A stretch of DNA of 22,150 nt from the NCBI GenBank assembly GCA_029267645.1, contig JAJUIM010000003.1:1-22150 (forward strand). Reading direction: 5' to 3'. This stretch comes from Microbacterium sp. Lineage in GTDB: Bacteria; Actinomycetota; Actinomycetes; Actinomycetales; Microbacteriaceae. Positions 7,600-13,908 of the stretch are shown one piece after another. The position numbers and the translations under genes were made by a program. A model generated the notes under the pieces. The model did not search any database and was not told where the DNA came from. It saw only the letters and a program-made list of their open reading frames with translations. Numbering within the stretch: the first letter of the stretch is position 1; the number at the start of each line of letters is the position of its first letter.

Positions 7600-8631
7600 T
7601 CATGGCCGCTGAATGATGTGGCGGGCGACGCGGGCCGCGTCCCGCAGCACGCCTTGGATCGTGTCACCGTCGGGATACCCGTACCGGGGCAGCCCGGCGG
7701 TGAACAGCCCAGGCATTGATGTGCGGCCCCGCTTGCCCGGGTGAGCGCGCACGTCGTCCGGCAGCCAGTCGTCGCCAGGCCGATAGCCAGTGGCGAAGAC
7801 CACGGACGTCGGAGAGAGCTGCCGTCCATCCGAGAGCATCACGTCTGCGCCGGTCGCTCCCACCACAGCGGGTGCGATGTCGACTCCGGCCTCGCGCAGT
7901 TCCGCGTAGCTATCGGTGAACAGCGGCTCGGGCACCTGCCCGATGCCGAAGGGCCGCCGCCGTACGCCCGACATGGTGGGATACGCGGCAGCAGGCCGTC
8001 GACGTGGAGGGGTGCGGGTGGCCAGCGTGACGCGGTGGCTCGCGAGGAGTTCTCGGGCGAGCAGCACCCCCGCGTTCCCGCCGCCGACGATGAGGACGTC
8101 CCCGGCGGGGATCTGTCGTGGGTACTGGTACTGGCTGCTGTGCAGCACCGTGCCTGGCACCCTGAGGTCGGCGACCCAAGCGGGCATGTGGGGGCGGGCA
8201 TGCGCGCCGGTGGCACAAACGACGTTCCGCGTCTGTACGTCGCCCGCGTCCGTGCGCAGCTCGAGCGTCGTACTGTTGCCGACCCGCCTCACGTCGATCG
8301 CCTGCACCCCCCAGCGCGGGATGAGGCCGATGTGCTTCTCGAACGCGGCGAGGTACGACGCCATCTCATCGACACGTGGGTGCCGGCGAGGGTCGCCGGG
8401 GAAAGGGAACGGCGCGAGTGCGCTGTGTCGCGCCTCGCTGAGCAGCCTCATCGAGTGCCATCGCGACACCCACCTGCGTATCCGCGGCGCCCGGTCGATC
8501 ACGACGAAGTCGCGCTGCGGAACCAGTCCACGGAGCACGAGCTCGGCCGACACAGCCAATCCCGCCTGCCCCGCTCCGACGATGATCGCGCGTCGATGTG
8601 ACAGCCCTAGCTCCTCAACGCGAGCATTCAT
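7600..8631 (-). CDS. FAD/NAD(P)-binding flavoprotein monooxygenase, CzcO-like
   Basis: Protein of 343 residues with two Rossmann dinucleotide sites: GAGQAG at 19-24 for FAD and GGGNAG at 183-188 for NADPH. It also has the ATG motif FATGYRPGDD and a late GYPDGDTIQG. This is the single-domain flavin monooxygenase/TrkA-like family (COG2072), named after CzcO because it is often next to czcD; here it is directly upstream of the CDF gene, 28 bp away. The reaction in metal resistance is not known. ATG 8631 was chosen because it shares bases with the stop of the 35-residue gene upstream (GTATGA), which implies translational coupling. Longer in-frame versions would override that small gene. Confidence 0.85.
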   Translation of the reverse strand: MNARVEELGLSHRRAIIVGAGQAGLAVSAELVLRGLVPQRDFVVIDRAPRIRRWVSRWHSMRLLSEARHSALAPFPFPGDPRRHPRVDEMASYLAAFEKHIGLIPRWGVQAIDVRRVGNSTTLELRTDAGDVQTRNVVCATGAHARPHMPAWVADLRVPGTVLHSSQYQYPRQIPAGDVLIVGGGNAGVLLARELLASHRVTLATRTPPRRRPAAAYPTMSGVRRRPFGIGQVPEPLFTDSYAELREAGVDIAPAVVGATGADVMLSDGRQLSPTSVVFATGYRPGDDWLPDDVRAHPGKRGRTSMPGLFTAGLPRYGYPDGDTIQGVLRDAARVARHIIQRP

Positions 8632-8735
8632 ACGATCAGGAAGATCACGGCGACGAACGACCAAACCAACGCGACCGCGAGGCACATGACCAGCGCGGCG
8701 GCCAGGCCCAAAGCGGCCTTATTCCAGGCTTTCAA
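8628..8735 (-). CDS. 35-residue single-pass membrane peptide
   Basis: A TTG start at 8735 lies 8 nt after a GGAG and opens a frame of 35 codons ending in TGA at 8628-8630. The product begins LKAWNKAALGLAAALVMCLA (first residue Met in vivo) and continues VALVWSFVAVIFLIV. It has a short cationic N-terminus and is then almost wholly hydrophobic, so it is a predicted one-helix membrane peptide. Its stop codon overlaps the ATG of the flavoprotein gene, typical of coupled genes. The clean hydrophobic pattern, ribosome site and overlap support a real gene; no homologue was recalled. It could be a small subunit or regulator of the CDF/flavoprotein pair. Confidence 0.55.
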   Translation of the reverse strand: MKAWNKAALGLAAALVMCLAVALVWSFVAVIFLIV

Positions 8736-8825
8736 GACAACAACTCCAAACAAGATCCGCGAGAGGACAGCGCGCGGTCAGGCCACCGGCGCCACAGCAT
8801 CACCCAGAGGGCGGCAGATAGCGGA

Positions 8826-9263
8826 TCAGGTTCGGGAGATCGAGAGCTGGGTCAAAGTGGCGGCCACGGGTGCGCGTCCTGTCGGGCGGGACGGCCGGCT
8901 CGGACTGGCACGACTGATCGACAGAATCGAAGCCCCACGATCGCGCCGCAAACTGAGGAAGAACACCGCCAATGCAAGCCCGCACAGCGCACCGAGCAGA
9001 CACGTAGCGAGTCCGAGTGTGGGTCCGCCACTATCGCCCGCGACGACCACCGATAGCCCGTACGACGCCGGAGCGTCAATGACTGATGCCTGGCCGGCAA
9101 CGGGGACGGAGTTGGGATGCACCAGAGCATCTGGCTCTGCATGGGACGCGGTCCACGCGCCAATCACCATCAGCAACGCCAGGATCGCGCTCGTAATGAT
9201 CTTCGTTATCGCCTGGCTCTCGAGCCACCCCGCGCCTATGCGGTCGGGTCGGAGCGAGCCCAT
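8826..9263 (-). CDS. Two-TM exported membrane protein, DUF6153-like (tentative)
   Basis: Protein of 145 residues. A hydrophobic segment, ITSAILALLMVIGAW (about 20-36), ends in TASHA and looks like a signal peptide or first TM. An extracytoplasmic stretch with His and Asp residues follows (DALVHPNSVP). The second TM reads CLLGALCGLALAVFFLSL, and the cationic Pro/Arg/Ser tail ends LSISRT. The TM-loop-TM layout and the ending resemble DUF6153-type actinobacterial proteins often found near copper genes; this is a recollection, not a search result. The ATG at 9263 fits a leaderless transcript (TATACT 7 nt upstream). It is the first gene of the metal run, with 90 bp to the 35-residue gene. Confidence 0.55.
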   Translation of the reverse strand: MGSLRPDRIGAGWLESQAITKIITSAILALLMVIGAWTASHAEPDALVHPNSVPVAGQASVIDAPASYGLSVVVAGDSGGPTLGLATCLLGALCGLALAVFFLSLRRDRGASILSISRASPSRPSRPTGRAPVAATLTQLSISRT

Positions 9264-9276
9264 CGAGGTCAGTATA
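9264..9276 (-). promoter_or_regulatory. -10 element for a leaderless transcript of the metal run
   Basis: On the minus strand TATACT (9276-9271) is followed by 7 nt and then the ATG at 9263, so the predicted transcription start is at or next to the start codon. No Shine-Dalgarno sequence lies in between. No good -35 hexamer is visible 16-18 nt upstream, so an activator or an alternative sigma factor may be needed. Leaderless genes are common in actinobacteria. Confidence 0.45.
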
Positions 9277-9347
9277 GATCTGACACGGGCCGCCTCCGCG
9301 ACGCGGAAGTGCGCCAACGGTCCGTTCGTGAATTGCTCCCGGCGACG

Positions 9348-9716
9348 TCAGAGCGGGGCGCCCCAGTAGTCCTCGGCGTTCACGTCGAGCGCGAGGCGGA
9401 TCGTCTCGACCTCGTCCTCGCTCGCACCCGGGAGCACCTGAAGGAGGGAGCGCAGCACTGCCGCCAGCGGGATCCGGGTCTTACCGTCGTGGTCGAGGTG
9501 CCGATTGATCGACGCGAGGTACTCGACGACGACGACCATCGCGTCGTGCGATCCGAGGCTGCGCAGCGCGGCCAGCGCCAGGCGTCCGGTGTCGTCGCCG
9601 ATGTGGTGGTGCTCGCGTTCGAAGTTGCACTGCTCGAACGCCGTGGTGCCGCAGTCGCGGGCGGCGCCGTAGAGGGCGTTGCGGAGCGTGTAGTCGTCGA
9701 TCGTCACGTCGGCCAC
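9348..9716 (-). CDS. Hypothetical acidic protein, 122 residues
   Basis: No family recognised. The product is soluble, acidic and predicted mostly helical, starting VADVTIDDYTLRNALYG (GTG start, AGGAAGG about 10 nt upstream). It has a His-rich patch EREHHHIGDD (about 34-43), which could bind metal, a helical stretch VVVVEYLASINRHLDHDGK, and an acidic ending DVNAEDYWGAPL. Coding looks real: the frame keeps high GC at third positions, and it has a ribosome site. It is divergent from the Cys-motif/HTH gene across a 112-bp gap and could share regulation with it. Confidence 0.6.
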   Translation of the reverse strand: MADVTIDDYTLRNALYGAARDCGTTAFEQCNFEREHHHIGDDTGRLALAALRSLGSHDAMVVVVEYLASINRHLDHDGKTRIPLAAVLRSLLQVLPGASEDEVETIRLALDVNAEDYWGAPL

Positions 9717-9828
9717 GGTGGGGTCGCCTTCCTACCGGCGGCCGCCGTCGACCGTCGATGCGAGAAGGGTAGTCGTCCGCGACGACATCGCCGGTCAGAA
9801 TCCAGCCCGGCGGAGCGCCTATACGGGC

Positions 9829-11083
9829 ATGAGAACGCTCGATATCCTGGATGACTCGATCCCGCACGGCACGCCTCACGGTTACGCCGAGGGGTGCCGC
9901 GGGCCGGCTTGCCCGGCGGTGATCAGCTGCCGGGACGTGCACCGTCGCTACAGCGGCGATTGGGGGTTCAAACGGCTCATCGACGCGGGGGTCTCGCTTG
10001 AGGAGATCCTCGAGCGAGAGGCTGCCGAGCGAGCTGCTGCGCGCCAGCGGAGGAAGGCCGCAGCTCGCGAATCCGCCTCCCCCCCCTGCACCGCCCGCCG
10101 AGCCTGCACGGCCGAAGCCCGCGGCGAAGCGAGCGCCGCGCAAAGCACCTCGACCGCCGAAACCCGCACCCGCACCGGTTGCAGCCGCCCCTGCTCCTGA
10201 GCTCGAGGCCGGCAAGCTTCACCCGGGCTACAGCTGGTTGGATGCGCAGCACGTCGATGGGCTGGATGAGGTCGCCGCAGCGCTGTGGATGGAGCAGCTC
10301 GCGGAGTACCGAACCGCGTTGGACGAGCATGTGCGCCAGCTCGCCGCCTGGAAGCGTGATCGCACGATCCGCAGGAAGGCAGCGTCGGCCGCGCACAAGC
10401 AGCTGGCGCAGGCGAAGGTCGCCGAGAGCACCGGGCTGACGCTGGGCGGGGCGATCCCCGCGGCCGTCGCGGCCGCGACCGCGGCGTACGAGCGGGCCGC
10501 CGCCGCGGTCGCGCAGCTGGGCGACCAGCCGGCCGCACCGCGGAAGCCGCGCCGTCCGAGGAAGGGAAGCGCGGCGACCGGGCCGCGGGTGTTGCAGCCC
10601 CACGGAACGAACGCCTGCCGTGCCCGCGGGTGCGACCGACCTGAGTGCATCGAGGCCGGGCGCGCCTATCACCGCGAGTGGGTCGCGAACCGGCGCCGGC
10701 AGGAGATCCCTCTCGAGATCCACGGCTCCGCGTACGGCTACTCGCTCGGCTGCCACGACCGCGAGGCATGCCCGGCCGAGATCTCCTGCGCCGACGCCTC
10801 CCTGGCTGAGGAGCGACGTCGACGCAGGGAGGCCGGCATCCCCGAGCAGGCCCCGCGCGTTCCGGCCGAACCCGTGCGCGAGCACGTGCGCGCACTGATG
10901 GCTGCCGGCATGGCGCTGTACACGATCGCCGCGACGGCGGAGGTGTCGATGTCCGGACTCAAGACGCTGCTCTACGGGCGCAGCGGAGCACGCAAGGGGG
11001 AGTACCCGGCGACGATCGAGCAGCGGAAAGCCGAGCGAGTCCTGGCGCTGCCCCTCCCGCGCGGCCGAGCGAAGACGGCGTAG
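9829..11083 (+). CDS. Triple Cys/His-motif protein with C-terminal HTH, frameshifted at a C8 run
   Basis: Two frames together encode one protein of about 417 residues. The first starts at ATG 9829 (MRTLDILDD); the second carries the rest to TAG at 11083. They join at eight C residues (10079-10086); seven would make one frame. Three copies of a motif HG[TS]...GC...C are present: HGTPHGYAEGCRGPACP (from 9865), HGTNACRARGCDRPEC (from 10601) and HGSAYGYSLGCHDREACP (from 10721). Single motifs of this sort, probably zinc-binding, are common in actinophage and actinobacterial accessory proteins. A basic Pro/Ala/Lys linker follows motif 1, then a helical region. The C-terminus (about 10878-10985) resembles an HTH: VREHVRALMAAGMALYTIA, VSMSGLKTLLYG. 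Likely a DNA-binding protein of mobile-element origin. Function unknown. It may be intact, phase-variable, or miscalled at the homopolymer. Confidence 0.65.
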
Positions 11084-11181
11084 CCGCCGGCCCCTGTCAG
11101 ACCGGCAGCTCTCCGATCACCTACACGGGCTCTTCGCAGTTGAGCGGGTAGTGGGCTGAGTGCGTCGGTGCCCGGGTGAGG

Positions 11182-11239
11182 GTCGAGGTCTTCCGATGAT
11201 GGAAGTTCTCACACTCATCATCTGCTGGAAGACCTCGAC
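11182..11239 (+). repeat. Long inverted repeat in the ISL3 leader, abutting the transposase start
   Basis: GTCGAGGTCTTCC (11182-11194) and GGAAGACCTCGAC (11227-11239) are perfect 13-bp complements. GATGATG (11195-11201) and CATCATC (11216-11222) can extend the stem after a 4-nt bulge. The 3' arm ends exactly before the GTG start at 11240 and contains the only SD-like GGAAG. If transcribed, the stem would hide the ribosome site. Read-through from outside would form the stem; a transcript starting within it would not. This is the classic logic for keeping transposase low, inferred here from sequence only. Confidence 0.6.
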
Positions 11240-11788
11240 GTGCACCACGCTACCTTCGCGACCCCTGATCTGACGGTGTTCTGCCGTCTCGACGAGCTCG
11301 GCCTCGTGGCCGTCGGCCAGCGTCTGGACCCGGATCGGGCGGTGATCGAGTGCCGGGTCGCGCAGCCAGATCCGTGGTGCCGGGGCTGCGGCAGCCAGGC
11401 GCTCTCCCGCGGAACCGACACACGGCGTCTCGCGCACGAGCCGTTCGGGCATCGCCCGACCACGCTGCTCGTCCGGGTCCGCCGCTACAAGTGCTCTGGG
11501 TGCGGGCGCTCCTGGCGTGACGACCTCACCGCTGCGGCGGCGGCGCGAGCGAAGCTGTCCCGTCGCGGGATGCGGTGGGCGCTGGAAGGGATCGTGGTCG
11601 ACCACCTCACCGTGTCGCGTGTCGCCGCAGGTCTCGGGGTGTCTTGGCACACGGCGAATGATGCTGTCCTCGCCGAGGGACGCCGAGTGCTCATCGATGT
11701 CCCCGGCCGGTTCGACGGGGTTCGGGTGCTCGGTGTTGACGAGCACGTCTGGCGCCACACGAGGTTCGGGGATAAGTACGTCACTGTG
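11240..11788 (+). pseudogene. ISL3-family transposase, N-terminal half (interrupted)
   Basis: About 183 residues from a GTG start. The ISL3 N-terminal zinc finger is seen as CRGCG followed by YKCSGCGRSWRDD (about residues 48-95). An HTH region follows (TVSRVAAGLGVSWHTANDAV), then the first catalytic aspartate of the DDE domain, in VRVLGVDEHVWRH. Homology stops after GDKYVTV. The frame then runs into IS3 sequence and terminates at 11863. Full-length family members have over 400 residues, so the rest of the catalytic domain, with the second Asp and the Glu, is missing. The product is inactive as a transposase, although the DNA-binding half could still be made. Confidence 0.85.
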
Positions 11789-12590
11789 AATCGGCCTGAC
11801 TTTCGTTCCTATCGGGAGCCTTGTCCAGCAGGTGCCGGATTGGCTGATTCCAGGTCAGCGTAGTACGCGTCTTCGACCTCGATCGGGGTGCGCATGTCGA
11901 GCTCGCCGTGGAGGCGCTGATTGTTCCACCACCACACGTACTCGAGGGTTGCTAGCTCGACCTGCTCGACGGTTCGCCAGGGGCCGCGCTGACGGATCAG
12001 CTCGGTCTTGTAGAGACCGTTGACCGCCTCCGCGAGGGCGTTGTCGAACGAGTCGCCGACGGTCCCGGTGGAGGGTTTCGCGCCGAGTTCCTCGATCCGA
12101 TCGGTGTAGACCACGGCGAGGTAGTTCGATCCGTGATCGGCGTGATGAACCAGGCCGTCGAGGCGTCCGCCGGCGTCCCAGGCGGCCATATCGAGCGCCC
12201 GTAGTGGCAGGATGTCGGGCTTGAGCGTGGCTGCGACGTTCCAGCCCACGATGCGACGCGAATAGACATCGGTGACGAACGCGACATGCGCGAACCCGGA
12301 CCATGTTGCGACGTATGTCACGTCAGCGACCCAGAGGCGGCGCGGGCCGGGGGCAGTGAACCGGCGTTGCACGAGATCCTTCGGCTTCTCCGCTGCCGGG
12401 TCGGACTTCGTCGTGAACATCCGCTTGGACCGCTTCACGCCCTCCACCCCGGCGAGCCGCATGAGCCGTTCGGTCTGATCGCGACCGATCTCCCACCCTT
12501 GCCGCCGCATGAGTGCGTGCATCTTCCGGCGTCCGTAGACGCCGTAGTTCTCCGCATGTAGGCGAGCGACCTCCGGCACCAGATTCAGTC
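11787..12590 (-). mobile_element. IS3-family insertion sequence, 3' half
   Basis: On the minus strand this holds most of OrfB, its stop codon and about 20 bp to the element end near 11787, where TGAATCGGCC meets ISL3 sequence. The other side stops at about 12590, where it runs directly into a truncated membrane-protein gene. OrfA and the left end are missing. The scar therefore joins half of one element to half of another with both outer partners lost. A deletion between elements explains this better than a simple insertion, which would leave both ISL3 halves. Confidence 0.7.
11809..12579 (-). pseudogene. IS3-family transposase OrfB, N-terminally truncated
   Basis: About 256 residues remain of a transposase usually near 290-300. 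Seen in order: an HTH_21-type region (HAENYGVYGRRKMHALMRR, ERLMRLAGVEGVKR); the rve core with the first Asp in LWVADVTYVATWSGF; YSRRIVGWNVA; the second Asp in HHADHGSNY; and the catalytic Glu in DNALAEAVNGLYKTELI. The C-terminal WWNNQRLHGELDMRTP is also present. The catalytic triad is complete. The first 40 or so residues and OrfA, which is needed for the fused OrfAB transposase, are absent, and the remaining start (GTG 12579) has no ribosome site of its own. It cannot be expected to move DNA by itself. Confidence 0.85.
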
Positions 12591-12875
12591 CGCACCCGTC
12601 GCGGACTCAAGTGGGGGATGCTCGCGATGCTGGTCGCGCTTCCGTACATCCTGATCGCCAGCGTCTGCTCTGGCTCGGCAGCCGACGGTGGCCCCGGTTG
12701 GCTCCACCTCATCGTGCTGTGGGCCTGCTGGAACGCACTGAAGTTCATCATCATGGGACCCGTGAGCGTCGTTCTGCTCATCCGCGCGCGCCTGCGCGAG
12801 GCTGCGATCCGTCGTCGCCAGCGCCACGACTCGCTCGCCGAGGCAAGCACGCATGAGCCAGATCTTCGTGTCTAG
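12586..12875 (+). pseudogene. Small two-TM membrane protein ('sulfate permease'-annotated family), 5'-truncated
   Basis: The frame enters from the IS3 remnant and becomes family-like at VRTRRGLKWGMLAMLVALPY. Two TM segments are visible: MLAMLVALPYILIASVC and LIVLWACWNALKFIIMGPVS. A basic tail ends HEPDLRV with TAG at 12873-12875. Actinobacterial proteins of about 115 residues with RTRRGLKWG, GGPGWL and WNA.KF..MGPVS are often auto-named sulfate permease without evidence; they are much too short for SulP. Those proteins have about 25-30 residues before the RTRRG motif, which are missing here, along with any native start and promoter. It meets the convergent HTH gene with a 2-bp gap. Confidence 0.6.
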
Positions 12876-12877
12876 GC

Positions 12878-13222
12878 TCAACTGCCCACGGCAGCGGCTG
12901 CTTTGATCCGAGAACGGCGGCCACCAGGTCGGATCACGACACCGTGCGATGCGAGCGCTTGCCGGACCGCCTGAGGCCCCGCCACGACCTTCATGCCGAC
13001 CTCTACCAGCGTCAACCCGCTGAGGTAGAGGTCGGCTGCTTCGTGGATGCGGGACGGATCAAACCGACCGCGGCGGATGGTGACCTCCCGACGGGTGAGG
13101 TGGGTGGCGACCGTGCGGCGGTTCACTCCGAACACGGATGCCAACTCCACGAGCGTCGCGCCCTCGCGGTACTGCGCCACCAGATTGTCGACCTGCTCGG
13201 GCCGTAGCAGGGTTTGAGCCAT
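12878..13222 (-). CDS. Small HTH protein, resolvase/recombinase C-terminal type
   Basis: Protein of 114 residues from ATG 13222. It has two HTH-like repeats: VDNLVAQYREGATLVELASVFGVNRRTVATHL (about 11-42, split as needed) and IHEAADLYLSGLTLVEVGMK followed by VRQALASHGV. Such paired HTH_Hin/HTH_38-like modules form the DNA-binding tail of serine recombinases and also occur alone on actinobacterial islands. No catalytic resolvase domain is encoded upstream: only about 150 bp separates it from the hairpin at 13377, and that stretch has no resolvase motif. The ribosome site is weak (GGG). It may be a remnant or a free-standing regulator that marks the right edge of the accessory region. Confidence 0.6.
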   Translation of the reverse strand: MAQTLLRPEQVDNLVAQYREGATLVELASVFGVNRRTVATHLTRREVTIRRGRFDPSRIHEAADLYLSGLTLVEVGMKVVAGPQAVRQALASHGVVIRPGGRRSRIKAAAAVGS

Positions 13223-13376
13223 CCCAAGTGATCGCACCACTCGACCCCTGGAGTCGGAAACGGTAGGCTCCGAGGAGCGATGGTCGTGGTCGTAGAAGCC
13301 CCGTGACCTGCGCAAAGACAGGGTCTTCAGGTGTGGGCAGGGGTTCTCAAACTCTCTACGGAGGTCCACCGCACGA

Positions 13377-13408
13377 CGAAGGCCCCGGACATGTGTCCGG
13401 GGCCTTCG
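13377..13408. terminator. Strong hairpin downstream of the tetritol operon
   Basis: CGAAGGCCCCGGACA and TGTCCGGGGCCTTCG are perfect 15-bp complements around a 2-nt centre, 12 bp beyond the derI stop. On the minus strand it ends the operon. The symmetrical stem would work in both directions and insulates the operon from the accessory region. No long T-run follows, as is usual in high-GC actinobacteria. Confidence 0.8.
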
Positions 13409-13419
13409 CGCTTTCCGCG

Positions 13420-13908
13420 TCAGGCGTCGAGGCCCACTGCGAGGGAGCCGTCGTACTGGCAGATCGCGTCGACCTTCGCCTTCGAGTGGCTCGCGGGGTC
13501 GAAGCGGTAGCCCAGCCACTCGCGCGCCATGCGCCGCGCGACCTCGACGCCGACGACGCGCTGCCCCATGCAGAGGATCTGCGCATCGTTCGAGAGCACC
13601 GAGCGCTCGACCGAGAACGAGTCGTGCGCGGTCGCCGCGCGGATGCCCGGCACCTTGTTCGCCGCGATCGCGACGCCGAGTCCGGTGCCGCAGATGAGGA
13701 TCCCGCGATCGACCTCGCCCTCGGCGATGCGGCGGGCCGCGTCGACCGCGACGTGCGGATAGTCGGTGTGCCCGTCGGCGTCGACCCCGACGTCCACGAC
13801 CTCCGTCACGCGCGGGTCGCGCTCGAGATCGCGCTTGATCGCTTCCTTGTACTCGTAACCGGCGTCGTCGGACCCGACGACCACGCGCCACGACAGCTCG
13901 TCGCTCAT
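13420..13908 (-). CDS. derI: RpiB-family isomerase, probable D-erythrulose-4-phosphate isomerase
   Basis: Protein of 162 residues, the usual RpiB/LacAB length. It has the N-terminal [17 protein letters not shown] (Asp14 region) and the active-site loop [20 protein letters not shown], with Cys73 as the likely base. ATAHDSF (His95) and the phosphate-site residues of [15 protein letters not shown] follow. RpiB enzymes interconvert aldose and ketose phosphates. In Mycobacterium tetritol pathways an RpiB homologue (DerI) turns D-erythrulose 4-phosphate into D-erythrose 4-phosphate. Here the start overlaps the kinase stop (ATGA at 13905-13908) in an operon with an EltD-like dehydrogenase, so that role is favoured over ribose 5-phosphate isomerisation; the choice is inferred from context. 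Confidence 0.8.
   Translation of the reverse strand: MSDELSWRVVVGSDDAGYEYKEAIKRDLERDPRVTEVVDVGVDADGHTDYPHVAVDAARRIAEGEVDRGILICGTGLGVAIAANKVPGIRAATAHDSFSVERSVLSNDAQILCMGQRVVGVEVARRMAREWLGYRFDPASHSKAKVDAICQYDGSLAVGLDA

Larger units (their letters stand above)
11128..11788 (+). mobile_element. ISL3-family insertion sequence, 5' half
   Basis: The element begins with the terminal repeat GGCTCTTCGCAGTTGAGCGG at 11128, the GGCTCTT opening typical of ISL3-family ends. A leader and the N-terminal half of the transposase follow. It stops at about 11788, where transposase homology gives way to the end of an IS3 element. No matching right end occurs in the window, so target-site duplication cannot be tested. 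Confidence 0.7.

Noticed and set aside
9948..10895. Open frames on the minus strand opposite the Cys-motif/HTH gene
   Set aside because: Arg/Ala/Pro-rich translations with no motif; the plus strand has three related Cys modules and an HTH, which cannot be chance.
12586..12875. Calling the small membrane gene a real sulfate permease
   Set aside because: At about 95 residues with two TM segments it lacks the SulP and STAS domains; the name is an inherited database label.
13223..13376. Possible tRNA or small RNA (GGTTCTCAAACTC looks like a T-arm)
   Set aside because: No matching acceptor, D-arm or anticodon stem could be folded around it. No tRNA or rRNA was found anywhere in the window.
12878..13891. 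A single 337-residue minus-strand protein including the HTH module
   Set aside because: Its first half is the wrong frame of derI and it would cross the strong hairpin at 13377-13408. Only the part from ATG 13222 is coding-like.
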